64,000 bases of DNA from an uncultured Eubacteriales bacterium (GTDB lineage: Bacteria > Bacillota > Clostridia > Oscillospirales > Oscillospiraceae), in NCBI GenBank assembly GCA_902475855.1, contig CABSBF010000001.1, positions 1 to 64,000 on the forward strand, read 5' to 3'. Below, one piece after another: positions 1 through 8,154 of this stretch (position 1 is the stretch's first letter; every line of letters begins with the position of its first letter). The notes below the pieces were generated by a model. The model ran no database searches, had not been told where the DNA came from, and saw nothing but the letters and a program-made list of their open reading frames with translations. The translations under genes and the position numbers were made by a program.

Positions 1-10
1 GATCCTTTTT

Positions 11-39
11 ATTTTACTCGTTATCTTGTAAAAATGCAA
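11..39 (-). promoter_or_regulatory. Candidate sigma-A promoter at the left window edge
   Basis: On the minus strand TTGCAT and TAAAAT are separated by 17 bases in very AT-rich DNA. It would drive a gene lying to the left of the window. Only the sequence match supports it. Confidence 0.4.
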
Positions 40-242
40 GAAAAAATCCGGCAGGTGAGCAGTTTTTCGCAAATTTCAAAGAATTCCATTTCTTGAAATT
101 TTGAATTTGTTTTGAATTCGTTCACAGAATCTTCAAAAGTGTCCAATATACTGTGATTGTAAGGTCGAACGCGACATCGAACTTGCAAGTCCATCTTTTC
201 ATTTATCTCTCTTTTTATTTTCCCCTCTCTCATTTCTGTAGT
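40..242. other. AT-rich intergenic region without a supported gene
   Basis: This stretch between the left-edge promoter and the obgE terminator is much more AT-rich than its surroundings. A short minus-strand reading frame crosses it, but it has no convincing ribosome-binding site, overlaps the terminator stem and resembles no family I recognise. I see no RNA gene in it. Confidence 0.4.
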
Positions 243-290
243 GAATTCCCGTCTGGTCAACCCCCTCGACCAGACGGGAATTCCATTTTT
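243..290. terminator. Terminator-like hairpin downstream of obgE
   Basis: A perfect 16-bp stem (243-258 with 268-283) with a 9-base loop lies just after the obgE stop codon. The run of T residues (285-290) follows the stem on the plus strand. For the obgE transcript the bases after the stem are not U-rich. It may work mainly for a plus-strand transcript, or act on the minus strand as a 3'-end stabiliser. Confidence 0.6.
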
Positions 291-1564
291 TATCGCTCGT
301 AATCGAATTCAAAATCATAGATACTGACCGTATCACCGTCCTGAATTCCCATTTCCTCCAGGCGCCGGAACAGGCCGCTCTTGCGGAGCTGGCGGTCAAA
401 GTACATTCTCGACTCATAATCGGCGAAATTGATGTCAGCTATGAGCTGCTGGAGCCATTTACCGGACACGATCCAGAGGTCATCCATCTGCTCGATCTTG
501 AGTTCCTCCGCATCCCCAGCCTCAGCCAGAGGCTTGACGTATTCCGGTTCATAGATTATGACCGGCGGAAGCGTGGAAAGCTTCCCCGCGATCGCGCGAA
601 CAAGCTGACGCGTTCCCTGCGTTGTCGCCGCAGAAATCTCATAAAACGGATAGCCGCGTTCTTCTACATAGGCACGCAGGCGCTCCAAATTGTCGCTGCC
701 CTCCGGGATGAGGTCGCATTTATTCGCCGCGACGATCATTGGGCGGGAAGCAAGCTCGGCAGAATACTCTGCAAGCTCGGCGTTGATCTTTTCAAAGTCC
801 TCGATTGGGTCACGGCCCTCGCTGCCGGAAACGTCCACAATATGCACCAGCAGCCGGCAGCGGTCGATATGCCGCAGGAAATCGTGGCCAAGGCCTGCGC
901 CTTCCGCCGCGCCCTCGATGATGCCGGGGATGTCCGCCATGACGAAGGATACGCCCTCCTCGACGTAAATCACGCCAAGGTTAGGATAAAGCGTAGTAAA
1001 ATGATAGTTTGCAATTTTTGGCCGCGCGTTGGAGGTCACGGAAAGCAGCGTGGACTTGCCGACATTCGGGAAGCCGACCAGACCGACGTCTGCCAGCAGC
1101 TTCAGCTCCAGAATGACCTCGTGCTCCTCACCGGGCAGACCGGATTTCGCAAAGCGCGGCACCTGCCGCGTCGGGGTAGCGAAATGCTTGTTGCCCCAAC
1201 CACCGCGTCCGCCCTTGCAGAGAATGAAGTCCGCATCGTCGGACATATCCCTGATGACCTCGTTGGTTGCCGCATCGCGCACGACCGTGCCGCGCGGGAT
1301 CTGAATGACCAGATCTTCCCCCCGCTTACCGCTGCATCGCGCACCCTGTCCATCCTGGCCGTTTGGTGCGGTGTACTTGCGCTTATAGCGGAAGTCCATC
1401 AGCGTGGACAGATTGTCGTTGACACGCAGGACGATGTTTCCTCCCTTGCCGCCGTCACCGCCGTCCGGGCCGCCCGCCGCGACGTATTTTTCCCGGTGGA
1501 AGGCCACCGCGCCGTTGCCGCCGCTGCCGGCCTTGACGAAAATTTTAACTTTATCTACAAACAT
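290..1564 (-). CDS. obgE: GTPase Obg/CgtA, ribosome assembly
   Basis: This is the conserved Obg GTPase, which binds the 50S subunit and takes part in late ribosome assembly and stress signalling. The 424-residue protein has the glycine-rich Obg domain (about 1-158), a G domain with P-loop GFPNVGKS (164-171), DIPG (211-214) and NKCD (281-284), and a C-terminal OCT-type domain (about 345-424), as is usual in Firmicutes. The ATG follows the stop of the upstream acetyltransferase directly (TAAATG), and its ribosome-binding site GGGGAG lies inside that gene, so translation is probably coupled. It is the last gene of the L21-Prp-L27 operon, a typical context for obg. Confidence 0.97.
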   Translation of the reverse strand: MFVDKVKIFVKAGSGGNGAVAFHREKYVAAGGPDGGDGGKGGNIVLRVNDNLSTLMDFRYKRKYTAPNGQDGQGARCSGKRGEDLVIQIPRGTVVRDAATNEVIRDMSDDADFILCKGGRGGWGNKHFATPTRQVPRFAKSGLPGEEHEVILELKLLADVGLVGFPNVGKSTLLSVTSNARPKIANYHFTTLYPNLGVIYVEEGVSFVMADIPGIIEGAAEGAGLGHDFLRHIDRCRLLVHIVDVSGSEGRDPIEDFEKINAELAEYSAELASRPMIVAANKCDLIPEGSDNLERLRAYVEERGYPFYEISAATTQGTRQLVRAIAGKLSTLPPVIIYEPEYVKPLAEAGDAEELKIEQMDDLWIVSGKWLQQLIADINFADYESRMYFDRQLRKSGLFRRLEEMGIQDGDTVSIYDFEFDYER

Positions 1565-2080
1565 TTAAGACTCCCCTTTCAGATGCAGCTCATAAAACGC
1601 TGCGTCAAAGGTTTCACTGCCGTCTAGCTTGCTGTACTGCCCATAACGGACGAGATGAAATCCGCACTTGCGGATAACGTTTCCGGAAGCAGCGTTTTCA
1701 AGTGCGTGCTCTGCGGCAAAATCGTTGATGTCCAGCTCCCGGTGTCCCCAGGAAAGCATCGCCTTTGCCGCCTCCGTAGCATAACCCCTGCCCCACATAT
1801 CGCGGCGGAGGTTATAGCCCAAATGATAAAGCCCGTCTTCGCCCGGACCGATGCCGCCTGCGCCGATCAGCAGGCCGTCCTCCTTGCGGTAAAATCCGAA
1901 TTCCAGATTCTCCGGGCGGAGGGAGGCGATCCATTTCTGCGTTACGGAAAGATCGCGGTGCAAAGGATAACCCAGATAACGGTTGACCTCCGGGTCACTT
2001 GTCCAGATAAACATCGCCGGGGCATCTTCCAAAGCGACCGGCTTCAGGATCAGGCGTTCCGTTTCAATATGGTACTGCAC
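1565..2080 (-). CDS. GNAT N-acetyltransferase, RimJ/RimL type
   Basis: The 171-residue protein starts TERLILKP in the manner of RimJ/RimL acetyltransferases and has the acetyl-CoA loop RRDMWGRGYATEA. These enzymes acetylate protein N-termini or small molecules; the substrate here cannot be predicted. The start is GTG with GGAGGA about 7 bases upstream. It sits between rpmA and obgE, an insertion in an otherwise classical operon, and a strong terminator hairpin lies immediately before its ribosome-binding site. Confidence 0.88.
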   Translation of the reverse strand: MQYHIETERLILKPVALEDAPAMFIWTSDPEVNRYLGYPLHRDLSVTQKWIASLRPENLEFGFYRKEDGLLIGAGGIGPGEDGLYHLGYNLRRDMWGRGYATEAAKAMLSWGHRELDINDFAAEHALENAASGNVIRKCGFHLVRYGQYSKLDGSETFDAAFYELHLKGES

Positions 2081-2097
2081 AGCTATGTCCTCCTCAT

Positions 2098-2134
2098 AAA
2101 AAAATCCCGAACATAAGGGCTTATGTTCGGGATT
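2098..2134 (-). terminator. Intrinsic terminator after rpmA
   Basis: A 15-bp stem (2103-2117 with 2120-2134) is followed on the minus strand by a run of seven T. The T run ends two bases before the ribosome-binding site of the acetyltransferase gene, so the downstream genes depend on read-through. Confidence 0.85.
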
Positions 2135-2146
2135 CCGTATTGCATC

Positions 2147-2431
2147 TTACTGCTCCACTGCGTAGACAGAGCACATCTTGCGATCCTTGCCCAGACGCTC
2201 GAACTTGACGTGACCGTCGATCTTTGCGAACAGGGTGTCATCGCTGCCGATACCGACATTGGTGCCGGGATGAATGTGCGTGCCTCTCTGGCGAACCAGA
2301 ATGTTGCCCGCGAGGACGAACTGGCCGTCCGCGCGCTTCACGCCCAATCTCTTGGACTCGGAATCACGGCCGTTCTTGGTGGAACCGCCGCCCTTCTTAT
2401 GTGCGAAGAACTGAAAACCGATTTTCAGCAT
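2147..2431 (-). CDS. rpmA: 50S ribosomal protein L27
   Basis: L27 reaches the peptidyl-transferase centre of the 50S subunit with its N-terminal tail. The 94-residue protein begins MLKIGFQFF followed by AHKKGGGSTKNGRDSES, the long Firmicutes form in which the first nine residues must be removed by the protease Prp after the FF pair. The protease gene lies 3 bases upstream in the same operon, which fits that processing. Confidence 0.98.
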   Translation of the reverse strand: MLKIGFQFFAHKKGGGSTKNGRDSESKRLGVKRADGQFVLAGNILVRQRGTHIHPGTNVGIGSDDTLFAKIDGHVKFERLGKDRKMCSVYAVEQ

Positions 2432-2434
2432 TTG

Positions 2435-2758
2435 TTACACCTCCATAACTTCGATATAATCCGGATAATCGTCCCGCAGGCTGCACATTGTCAGCATAAA
2501 GCCCGTCAAAACCGCCTGGACTGCGTCCTCGTCGTCGCAGGCTGCGGGAAGTGTGAGGGTAACACGCGGCTCGTCCTGATTCATTTTGACGTTTGCGTGG
2601 TTGCCCAGCACGTCATTGATCGTACATTCCGCAAACTGAACCGCCGAGGAAACGGCTGCGCATACGATATCGCTGCCCTCTTCGGCATAGCCGCTGTGTC
2701 CCGAAACGGAGAACCCGTTGATTCTGCCGTCATGATTGAAAATTTCTACCTTTGTCAT
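2435..2758 (-). CDS. prp: Ribosomal-processing cysteine protease Prp
   Basis: Prp removes the N-terminal extension of L27 before assembly. The 107-residue protein has the expected catalytic His (H21 in SGHSGYAEEGSDIVC) and Cys (C33) with the spacing of the YsxB/Prp family. Its ATG overlaps the rplU stop (TAATG), and rpmA follows after 3 bases, the standard L21-Prp-L27 order of Firmicutes. Confidence 0.95.
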   Translation of the reverse strand: MTKVEIFNHDGRINGFSVSGHSGYAEEGSDIVCAAVSSAVQFAECTINDVLGNHANVKMNQDEPRVTLTLPAACDDEDAVQAVLTGFMLTMCSLRDDYPDYIEVMEV

Positions 2759-3069
2759 TACACAGAGATCTTCTCGATCTGCACCTTGGTGTAAGGCTGT
2801 CTGTGGCCGCGAACGGACTTGGAGTCCTTCTTCGGGCGATACTTGAAGACGACGATCTTCTTGGACTTGCCGTTCTTCAGCACCTTGGCCTCGACCTTCG
2901 CACCATCGACCACGGGAGCGCCGAACTTGGAATTTTCACCGTCGACAACTGCCAGAACCTGATCGAAAGTCACGGTTGCTTCTGCCTCAACGCCCAGCTT
3001 TTCGACGTAGATCACGTCGCCTTCCTTGACGCTGTACTGTTTGCCACCGGTAACGATAACTGCCTGCAT
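2758..3069 (-). CDS. rplU: 50S ribosomal protein L21
   Basis: L21 binds 23S rRNA in the large subunit. The 103-residue protein starts MQAVIVTGGKQY and carries the typical C-terminal KYRPKKDSKSVRGHRQPYT stretch. A reading frame extends 17 codons further upstream, but the internal ATG has the canonical L21 N-terminus and the site GGTAGGTG in front of it. It is the first gene of the operon ending with obgE. Confidence 0.97.
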   Translation of the reverse strand: MQAVIVTGGKQYSVKEGDVIYVEKLGVEAEATVTFDQVLAVVDGENSKFGAPVVDGAKVEAKVLKNGKSKKIVVFKYRPKKDSKSVRGHRQPYTKVQIEKISV

Positions 3070-3149
3070 TTCTTTTGCACCTACCTTTTTTGTAGTCTCG
3101 CTCTGGAGGTGTGAGGGCATACCTCAACTTCTACCTCTTCGACGCGGCC
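3070..3149 (-). ncRNA. rplU 5' leader, probable L21 leader
   Basis: About 80 transcribed bases separate the promoter from rplU. They contain a small hairpin (TGAGG-TATGC-CCTCA) followed by a purine-rich stretch into the ribosome-binding site. In Firmicutes an autoregulatory L21 leader occupies this position. I infer the assignment from position and a local hairpin, not from a full structural match. Confidence 0.45.
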
Positions 3150-3154
3150 TGTTT

Positions 3155-3183
3155 ATCATAGCATTTCCGTTCAAAAAAGTCAA
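3155..3183 (-). promoter_or_regulatory. Sigma-A promoter of the rplU-obgE operon
   Basis: TTGACT and TATGAT are separated by exactly 17 bases on the minus strand, about 90 bases upstream of rplU. It lies in the short divergent space shared with the apbE-like gene. Confidence 0.8.
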
Positions 3184-3251
3184 ATACTATTTGACCAAAA
3201 TCAAAACTTTTGTTATAGTATTTTTGAAAAAATCGAAAAACGGTGATCGCA

Positions 3252-4244
3252 TTGAAAAGATTTCTGGCTTTTGTTCTTCTTCTCGCACTTTTCCTGACCG
3301 GCTGCCGCGCGCAGGCGCCGGAACAGGTCGAGTTTTTCTCCATGGACACTCTGATGAGCGTGAAGCTCTGGGGTGACCCGGACGGCAAAGCCGCGCGCGA
3401 GGTCGTGCAGACGATCAACGCGCTTGCCTCGGCGCTTTCCGTGACGGATGCGCAGAGCGAAATCGCCCGTCTGAACGAAACCGGCAGCGCCGCGCTCTCC
3501 GAAGAAACGGCTGCACTGCTTGCCGCCGCACTGGAGCTCTCGCGAAGGACGGACGGCGCTTTTGACCCGACGGTCTATCCCCTTGTCCGGCTTTGGGGCT
3601 TTACGCAGGAGGTACAGGCCGTCCCGGATGCCGCCGCACTCCAAGCGGCGCTTTCCAGTGTCGGCACGCAGAACGTACTCCTGCACGGGAGCAACGTCGC
3701 TTTGCTGCATGGGGCAATGCTGGACTTCGGCGGCATCGCCAAGGGTTACGCCGCAGAGAAATGCGCCAAATTGCTGGAAGCCGCCGGGATCGAAACGGCC
3801 CTCCTCTCCCTCGGCGGAAACATGCAGACCGTTGGCGTGAAACCGGACGAAAGCGCATGGGTCGTCGGAATCGCCGATCCGGAAGCTCCGGCAGAGCCAA
3901 TCGCCCTTCTGACCTTCACCGGCTCGTTGGCACTTGTGACTTCCGGTGGTTATCAGCGCTATTTTGAGCAAGATGGCAAGCGCTACCACCACATTCTCGA
4001 CCCGAGCACCGGTTATCCGGTGCAAAATGACCTTGCTTCCGCCACCGTTCTCACAGAAAGCGGAACACTGGCCGATGCACTTTCCACAGCGCTTTTCGTC
4101 ATGGGACTGGAACGCGCGTTGGAATTCTGGCGTGCGTCTGACGATTTTGAGGCAGTATTTATAACACATGACAGAATGATATATGCAACCGAAGGCGCCG
4201 CTCCCCTTCTGAGCGGCTGTGAATTTGAGGTAATCCGCCGATGA
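3252..4244 (+). CDS. apbE: ApbE-family FAD:protein FMN transferase (lipoprotein)
   Basis: ApbE proteins attach FMN covalently to threonines of extracytoplasmic flavoproteins such as RnfG/RnfD or NqrC-type domains. The protein (about 330 residues) has a lipoprotein signal with the lipobox LTGC, the substrate loop MDTLMSVKLWG, the FAD-site motif DFGGIAKGYAAEKC and the HHILDPSTGYPV motif. The start is uncertain: TTG at 3252 follows GGTGATC, which is complementary to the 16S 3' end, while GTG at 3243 overlaps that site and would add three residues. The last 4 bases overlap the NusG-II gene. No Rnf genes or other obvious target lie in the window. Confidence 0.9.
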   Translation: MKRFLAFVLLLALFLTGCRAQAPEQVEFFSMDTLMSVKLWGDPDGKAAREVVQTINALASALSVTDAQSEIARLNETGSAALSEETAALLAAALELSRRTDGAFDPTVYPLVRLWGFTQEVQAVPDAAALQAALSSVGTQNVLLHGSNVALLHGAMLDFGGIAKGYAAEKCAKLLEAAGIETALLSLGGNMQTVGVKPDESAWVVGIADPEAPAEPIALLTFTGSLALVTSGGYQRYFEQDGKRYHHILDPSTGYPVQNDLASATVLTESGTLADALSTALFVMGLERALEFWRASDDFEAVFITHDRMIYATEGAAPLLSGCEFEVIRR

Positions 4245-4600
4245 AAACCAGAACATGGCTGCTGCTCTTTGGAGTGCTTGCTCTTGTATGCTGTGCAACA
4301 CTCTTCCTTCTGCGTTCCCCGGCTTCGACACAGGCGCAGATTCGTTCCGATGGAAAACTCATCACCGTAGTTGATCTGTCAAAGGATGCAGAATACCGGA
4401 TCGACTACGGAAACGACTGGAATCTCGTCGTTGTACAGGGCGGAAAGATACGTGTGGAATCGGCAAGCTGCACCAATCAGGACTGTGTGCACCGCGGCGC
4501 GGCAAACGGCGGTGCGCCCATCGTTTGCCTCCCAAACAGGCTGGTTATTGAGTTCACCGCTCAAACTGACTTTGACGCGCTTCTGGGCCAGAGTTTTTGA
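4241..4600 (+). CDS. NusG domain II-containing secreted protein
   Basis: The 119-residue protein has an N-terminal signal anchor (about residues 5-24) and a NusG domain II-type beta domain with CTNQDCVHRG and IVCLPNRLVIEF. Such proteins are commonly encoded beside ApbE or Rnf components; their biochemical role is not established. The ATGA overlap with the ApbE-like gene indicates translational coupling. It is unrelated in function to the transcription factor NusG. Confidence 0.85.
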   Translation: MKTRTWLLLFGVLALVCCATLFLLRSPASTQAQIRSDGKLITVVDLSKDAEYRIDYGNDWNLVVVQGGKIRVESASCTNQDCVHRGAANGGAPIVCLPNRLVIEFTAQTDFDALLGQSF

Positions 4601-4613
4601 AAATACAACAAAA

Positions 4614-4660
4614 GCAGCGGAAGAGGACTTCCTGTTTGAAGTCTCTTCCGCTGCAATTTT
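4614..4660. terminator. Bidirectional terminator between the NusG-II gene and ftsZ
   Basis: A 16-bp stem with one bulged G (4614-4630 with 4639-4654) is followed by T-rich DNA on both strands. It separates the convergent NusG-II and ftsZ genes and ends the dcw cluster. Confidence 0.8.
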
Positions 4661-4679
4661 ACTATTGTTTCGGAATGAT

Positions 4680-5768
4680 TTACTTGTTGAAAATCTTGAA
4701 GATTTCGTCGATGTCGTCAATATTGGCCGAAGCATCCACCGGAATGGAAGGAGAAGCCTTGGTGCTTGTCTTCGCAGGATTTGCAGAGGTGTAAATCCCC
4801 TTATTATCGGTCTTATTCTGGTCAAAGCCGGTCGCAATGACGGTGACGCGCATTTCATCCTCAAACTCATCAGAGAAGGTCGCACCGAAGATAATGTTCG
4901 CTTCGGGGTTCGCAGCCTCCATGACAATATTCGCTGCGGTTTCAACATCATCCAGGCCAAGATCGGCAGAGCCGGTAACGTTGATCAGGACGCCGGTTGC
5001 ACCGTTGATAGAGGTTTCCAGCAGGGGGCTGGCAACCGCAGTCATGGCGGCCTGCTCGGCCTTTTCGCGGCCGGAAGCCGTGCCGACGCCCATGTGCGCA
5101 CGGCCCGCGTTCTTCATGATGGAGGAGACGTCCGCAAAGTCAAGGTTGATGATCACGCGGTCGGAATAGCCGACCAGTTCGGAAATGGAGCTGACTGCCT
5201 GCTTCAGGACATCATCCGCAATACCGAATGCATTGGCAAAGGTGATCTTCTGGTCGGTGACGTATTTCAGCCGGTCGTTCGGAATGATGATCAGGGAATC
5301 GACCTTATCAGACAGAGAAGCGATGCCGCTCTCAGCCTGCTTCATACGGTTTGCGCCCTCAAAACGGAAGGGCTTCGTCACAACGCCGACGGTCAGGATG
5401 CCTGCCTCATGTGCAAGATCTGCAATAATCGGAGCTGCACCGGTACCAGTGCCGCCGCCCATGCCTGCGGTAATAAAGACCATATCCGCGCCTTCCAGAC
5501 TCTTGGAAATCGCCGCACGGCTTTCCTCTGCAGACTTCTTGCCGATCTCCGGCTTAGAGCCGGCGCCCATGCCGCCGGTCAGCTTCTCACCGATCTGCAG
5601 CTTGTTCTCGCACTTGGACTTGTTGAGGTCCTGACGATCCGTATTCACAACAACAAACTCGACGCCGCCGACGCCGCTGGAAATCATTCGATTGACGACA
5701 TTGTTGCCGGCTCCGCCGACGCCGATCACCTTGATATTTACTACCTTGTCTGCGTAATTCTCGGACAT
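4680..5768 (-). CDS. ftsZ: Cell division protein FtsZ
   Basis: FtsZ is the tubulin-like GTPase that forms the cytokinetic ring. The 362-residue protein has the tubulin signature GGGTGTG at 104-110, the N-terminal GVGGAGNNVVNRM nucleotide-binding loop and a linker from about residue 325. The C-terminal peptide (IDEIFKIFNK) differs from the usual IPTFLRxR type, so its contacts with FtsA or SepF may be lineage-specific. A strong site AGGAGGAG precedes the ATG, and a promoter of its own lies in the 155-base gap after ftsQ. Confidence 0.98.
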   Translation of the reverse strand: MSENYADKVVNIKVIGVGGAGNNVVNRMISSGVGGVEFVVVNTDRQDLNKSKCENKLQIGEKLTGGMGAGSKPEIGKKSAEESRAAISKSLEGADMVFITAGMGGGTGTGAAPIIADLAHEAGILTVGVVTKPFRFEGANRMKQAESGIASLSDKVDSLIIIPNDRLKYVTDQKITFANAFGIADDVLKQAVSSISELVGYSDRVIINLDFADVSSIMKNAGRAHMGVGTASGREKAEQAAMTAVASPLLETSINGATGVLINVTGSADLGLDDVETAANIVMEAANPEANIIFGATFSDEFEDEMRVTVIATGFDQNKTDNKGIYTSANPAKTSTKASPSIPVDASANIDDIDEIFKIFNK

Positions 5769-5847
5769 TTCGATCTCCTCCTATGTATCTTAAAAGAATG
5801 GGTGCATTTCCAGCACACAGTTAATATATGCAGATTTATACTTTTTT

Positions 5848-5876
5848 ATTTTATCCTCAAATTCCCCTCAGGTCAA
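5848..5876 (-). promoter_or_regulatory. Sigma-A promoter for ftsZ
   Basis: TTGACC and TAAAAT are separated by 17 bases on the minus strand in the AT-rich gap between ftsQ and ftsZ. It would allow ftsZ expression independent of the upstream dcw genes. Confidence 0.65.
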
Positions 5877-5923
5877 TAGAAATTCAGAAAATTCACAAAA
5901 ATATTTCTTTTTCCTGTCTGAGG

Positions 5924-6853
5924 TCACTTGCTCGGCGTAAATCTCGCCTCGCTCCCCTCACTGAAGGAGAGGTCAATCGTGCCGGTCTGGTAATCCTCAA
6001 GATTCTTCAGAACTTCCTTCAGATATTCCAGCTTATAGGGCAGGTTCTCCTTGTTGCCCAGCTTGACATAATATTGATCTCCATACCAGAATGCCAGTTC
6101 ATAAGAGGCGGGAATCTCAACTGAAACGACATACTTGGTCAGATCAGCCGCCTCCAGTTCCTGCAAAAGTGCAACCATGCCGTCGAACTGACCCTGGCTT
6201 GCAACCTCCTGTCCTTCGCCGGCAGAAATCACAAGCGGCTGACCGACCGTAGGCGAGGCAATGGTAAAGCCGCTGATCTGAATGTGGTTTTTTGCTTCCT
6301 TCGCCTCAACTGCCTCCGTTACCTTTCCGTCGGAGGTGACAAGCCACCACCCCTCCGCCGTATCACGAACGGCATAAGTGATCTCATACTCCGTCACGCT
6401 CAGTTCCAGTGTATCCGGAAGGCGCCGCGTGACCTGCACAGAGCGGACATACGGAAGCTCGGCCAGAATATTCCCTGAAACCTTGGCACGTGAAATTGTC
6501 AGCAGATTGTCACCTTTTGCAACACCGCAGGCGGAAATGATCTCGTCGGCGGAATAGTATGTGCTGCCGCCAACCTGAATATCCCTGACGCGGAAAAAAA
6601 TCACCATGCTCAGCACAAAGGCTGCAACAATCGCCGCCATGATGAGGATCCGCTTCCAGACCACCGGGCTGATTCGTTTTTTAGTACGCTGTTTTGCTTT
6701 GCGTTTCTGCTTTTCGCGCAGCACTTCCAGGCGTTCACGTTCCTGACGTTCGATACGCCGTTGCTCCGCAGCCTGCGCAGCGCGGGAGTTTCTCTCCGGC
6801 GGGCGGCGCGGCGGCCTGCGCCGCTGCTCGTTATGTCTTTCGTTCGGTTCCAT
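5924..6853 (-). CDS. ftsQ: Cell division protein FtsQ/DivIB
   Basis: FtsQ/DivIB is a bitopic divisome protein that contacts FtsL and FtsB. The 309-residue protein has a long basic, Arg/Gln-rich cytoplasmic N-terminus (about 1-68), one membrane helix (about 69-92), and a POTRA domain starting RVRDIQVGGSTYYSADEII followed by the FtsQ/DivIB domain. The ATG lies 3 bases after the murA stop. Confidence 0.92.
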   Translation of the reverse strand: MEPNERHNEQRRRPPRRPPERNSRAAQAAEQRRIERQERERLEVLREKQKRKAKQRTKKRISPVVWKRILIMAAIVAAFVLSMVIFFRVRDIQVGGSTYYSADEIISACGVAKGDNLLTISRAKVSGNILAELPYVRSVQVTRRLPDTLELSVTEYEITYAVRDTAEGWWLVTSDGKVTEAVEAKEAKNHIQISGFTIASPTVGQPLVISAGEGQEVASQGQFDGMVALLQELEAADLTKYVVSVEIPASYELAFWYGDQYYVKLGNKENLPYKLEYLKEVLKNLEDYQTGTIDLSFSEGSEARFTPSK

Positions 6854-6856
6854 GGC

Positions 6857-8104
6857 TCAGCTTCTCCGTTCTATCACCGCACCGCACTTTTGCAGCAGCG
6901 GCACAAAATCAGCATATCCTCGTTCAATATGTCCAATGCCGGTGATCCGGCTTTCACCCTCCGCACACAGCGCGGCAATCACCATTGCAGCGCCACCGCG
7001 CAGATCTGTCGCTTCCACCTCTGCGCCGTGCAGTGGATAAACTCCCGTCACAACCGCATGACGCTCCCCCGCCAGTATATGCGCGCCCATTTTTCGCAGC
7101 GCGGCCACATGACGCAGGCGGTTCTCAAAAATTGTTTCCTCGAAAACGCTCACACCCTCTGCAACCGCCATGGCCGCCATCATCGGAGCCTGCGCATCCG
7201 TCGGAAAACCCGGGTGCGGAGCTGTCCGGATGGGGCTGACCGCACACAGGCGCGGCGCTCGCAGGGAAATAGAATGCTCCTCCACCGTCAGCAAGGCACC
7301 GGCGCGCGAAAGGGCGTCCGTCACTGCCGTCAAGTGCTCGGGGCAGAGGCCGGTCAAAAGGAGTTCTCCCCGCGTAGCCGCCGCTGCAAGCAGATAGGTC
7401 GCCGCTTCCATTCGGTCGGGCATGATGCGGTAGGTACAGCCGGAAAGTGATCTTCCACCGCACATGCAGAAAACGCCGTTTTTTCCGTAGATCTCTGCAC
7501 CGCAGGTACGAAGAAAGTCGACCAAATCTTCGATTTCCGGTTCTCTCGCAGCATTGCACAGGACAGTCTCGCCGTCACAGCGCAGCGCCGCAAGCAGAAG
7601 ATTTTCCGTTGCTCCGACGCTCGGAAACCGCAATGCAATCGTGCACGGGGCTGGCATGGGCATCTCGCAGAGAATTCGCTCACCGTGCAGTTCAATCCGC
7701 GCTCCCATGCGTCGCAGGCCGTCAAGATGAAGGTCAATCGGACGCGCACCGAGCACACAGCCGCCCGGCAGCGTGATCACAGCCTTTCCAAAACGCGCCA
7801 GCAGCGCACCCAAAAAGATGACAGCCGCACGCATCCGGCGCATAAGGCTAAGCGGAATTTCGCAGTGCTCTGCGCAGGCACTGTCCACCGTTACGGTTTC
7901 TCCGCATCGCTCCGCACGGCATCCAAGATGCCGCAGGATCTCCAGCGCCGTTTCCACGTCGCTGATGGCAGGACAATTCAACAGGGTGCAGCGGCCCGCG
8001 ACCGCAACAGTTGCCGCCAGAATGGGCAGCACGCTGTTCTTTGCGCCGTGGATTTTGACTTCACCGCGCAGCGGTCGGCCACCGCAGATATGATAAGCCT
8101 CCAT
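6857..8104 (-). CDS. murA: UDP-N-acetylglucosamine 1-carboxyvinyltransferase
   Basis: MurA transfers enolpyruvate from PEP to UDP-GlcNAc, the first committed step of peptidoglycan synthesis. The 416-residue protein has the N-terminal GAKNSVLPILAA motif and the catalytic loop LPGGCVLGARPIDLH with Cys116, the residue alkylated by fosfomycin. The reading frame extends six codons upstream, but the ATG at 8104 has the ribosome-binding site GGAGG. The presence of murA, not murD or murB, between murG and ftsQ is a feature of this cluster. Clostridia often carry two MurA paralogs; which one this is cannot be told. Confidence 0.95.
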   Translation of the reverse strand: MEAYHICGGRPLRGEVKIHGAKNSVLPILAATVAVAGRCTLLNCPAISDVETALEILRHLGCRAERCGETVTVDSACAEHCEIPLSLMRRMRAAVIFLGALLARFGKAVITLPGGCVLGARPIDLHLDGLRRMGARIELHGERILCEMPMPAPCTIALRFPSVGATENLLLAALRCDGETVLCNAAREPEIEDLVDFLRTCGAEIYGKNGVFCMCGGRSLSGCTYRIMPDRMEAATYLLAAAATRGELLLTGLCPEHLTAVTDALSRAGALLTVEEHSISLRAPRLCAVSPIRTAPHPGFPTDAQAPMMAAMAVAEGVSVFEETIFENRLRHVAALRKMGAHILAGERHAVVTGVYPLHGAEVEATDLRGGAAMVIAALCAEGESRITGIGHIERGYADFVPLLQKCGAVIERRS

Positions 8105-8154
8105 ATGGGCATCCCTCCGCATTCAGGATGCCCCATCCTATGCGAAAGGCGTTT

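Noticed and set aside
21..260. Short minus-strand reading frame of about 79 codons at the left edge.
   Set aside because: It overlaps the terminator stem and the edge promoter, has unusual AT-rich composition, no clear ribosome-binding site and no recognisable similarity.
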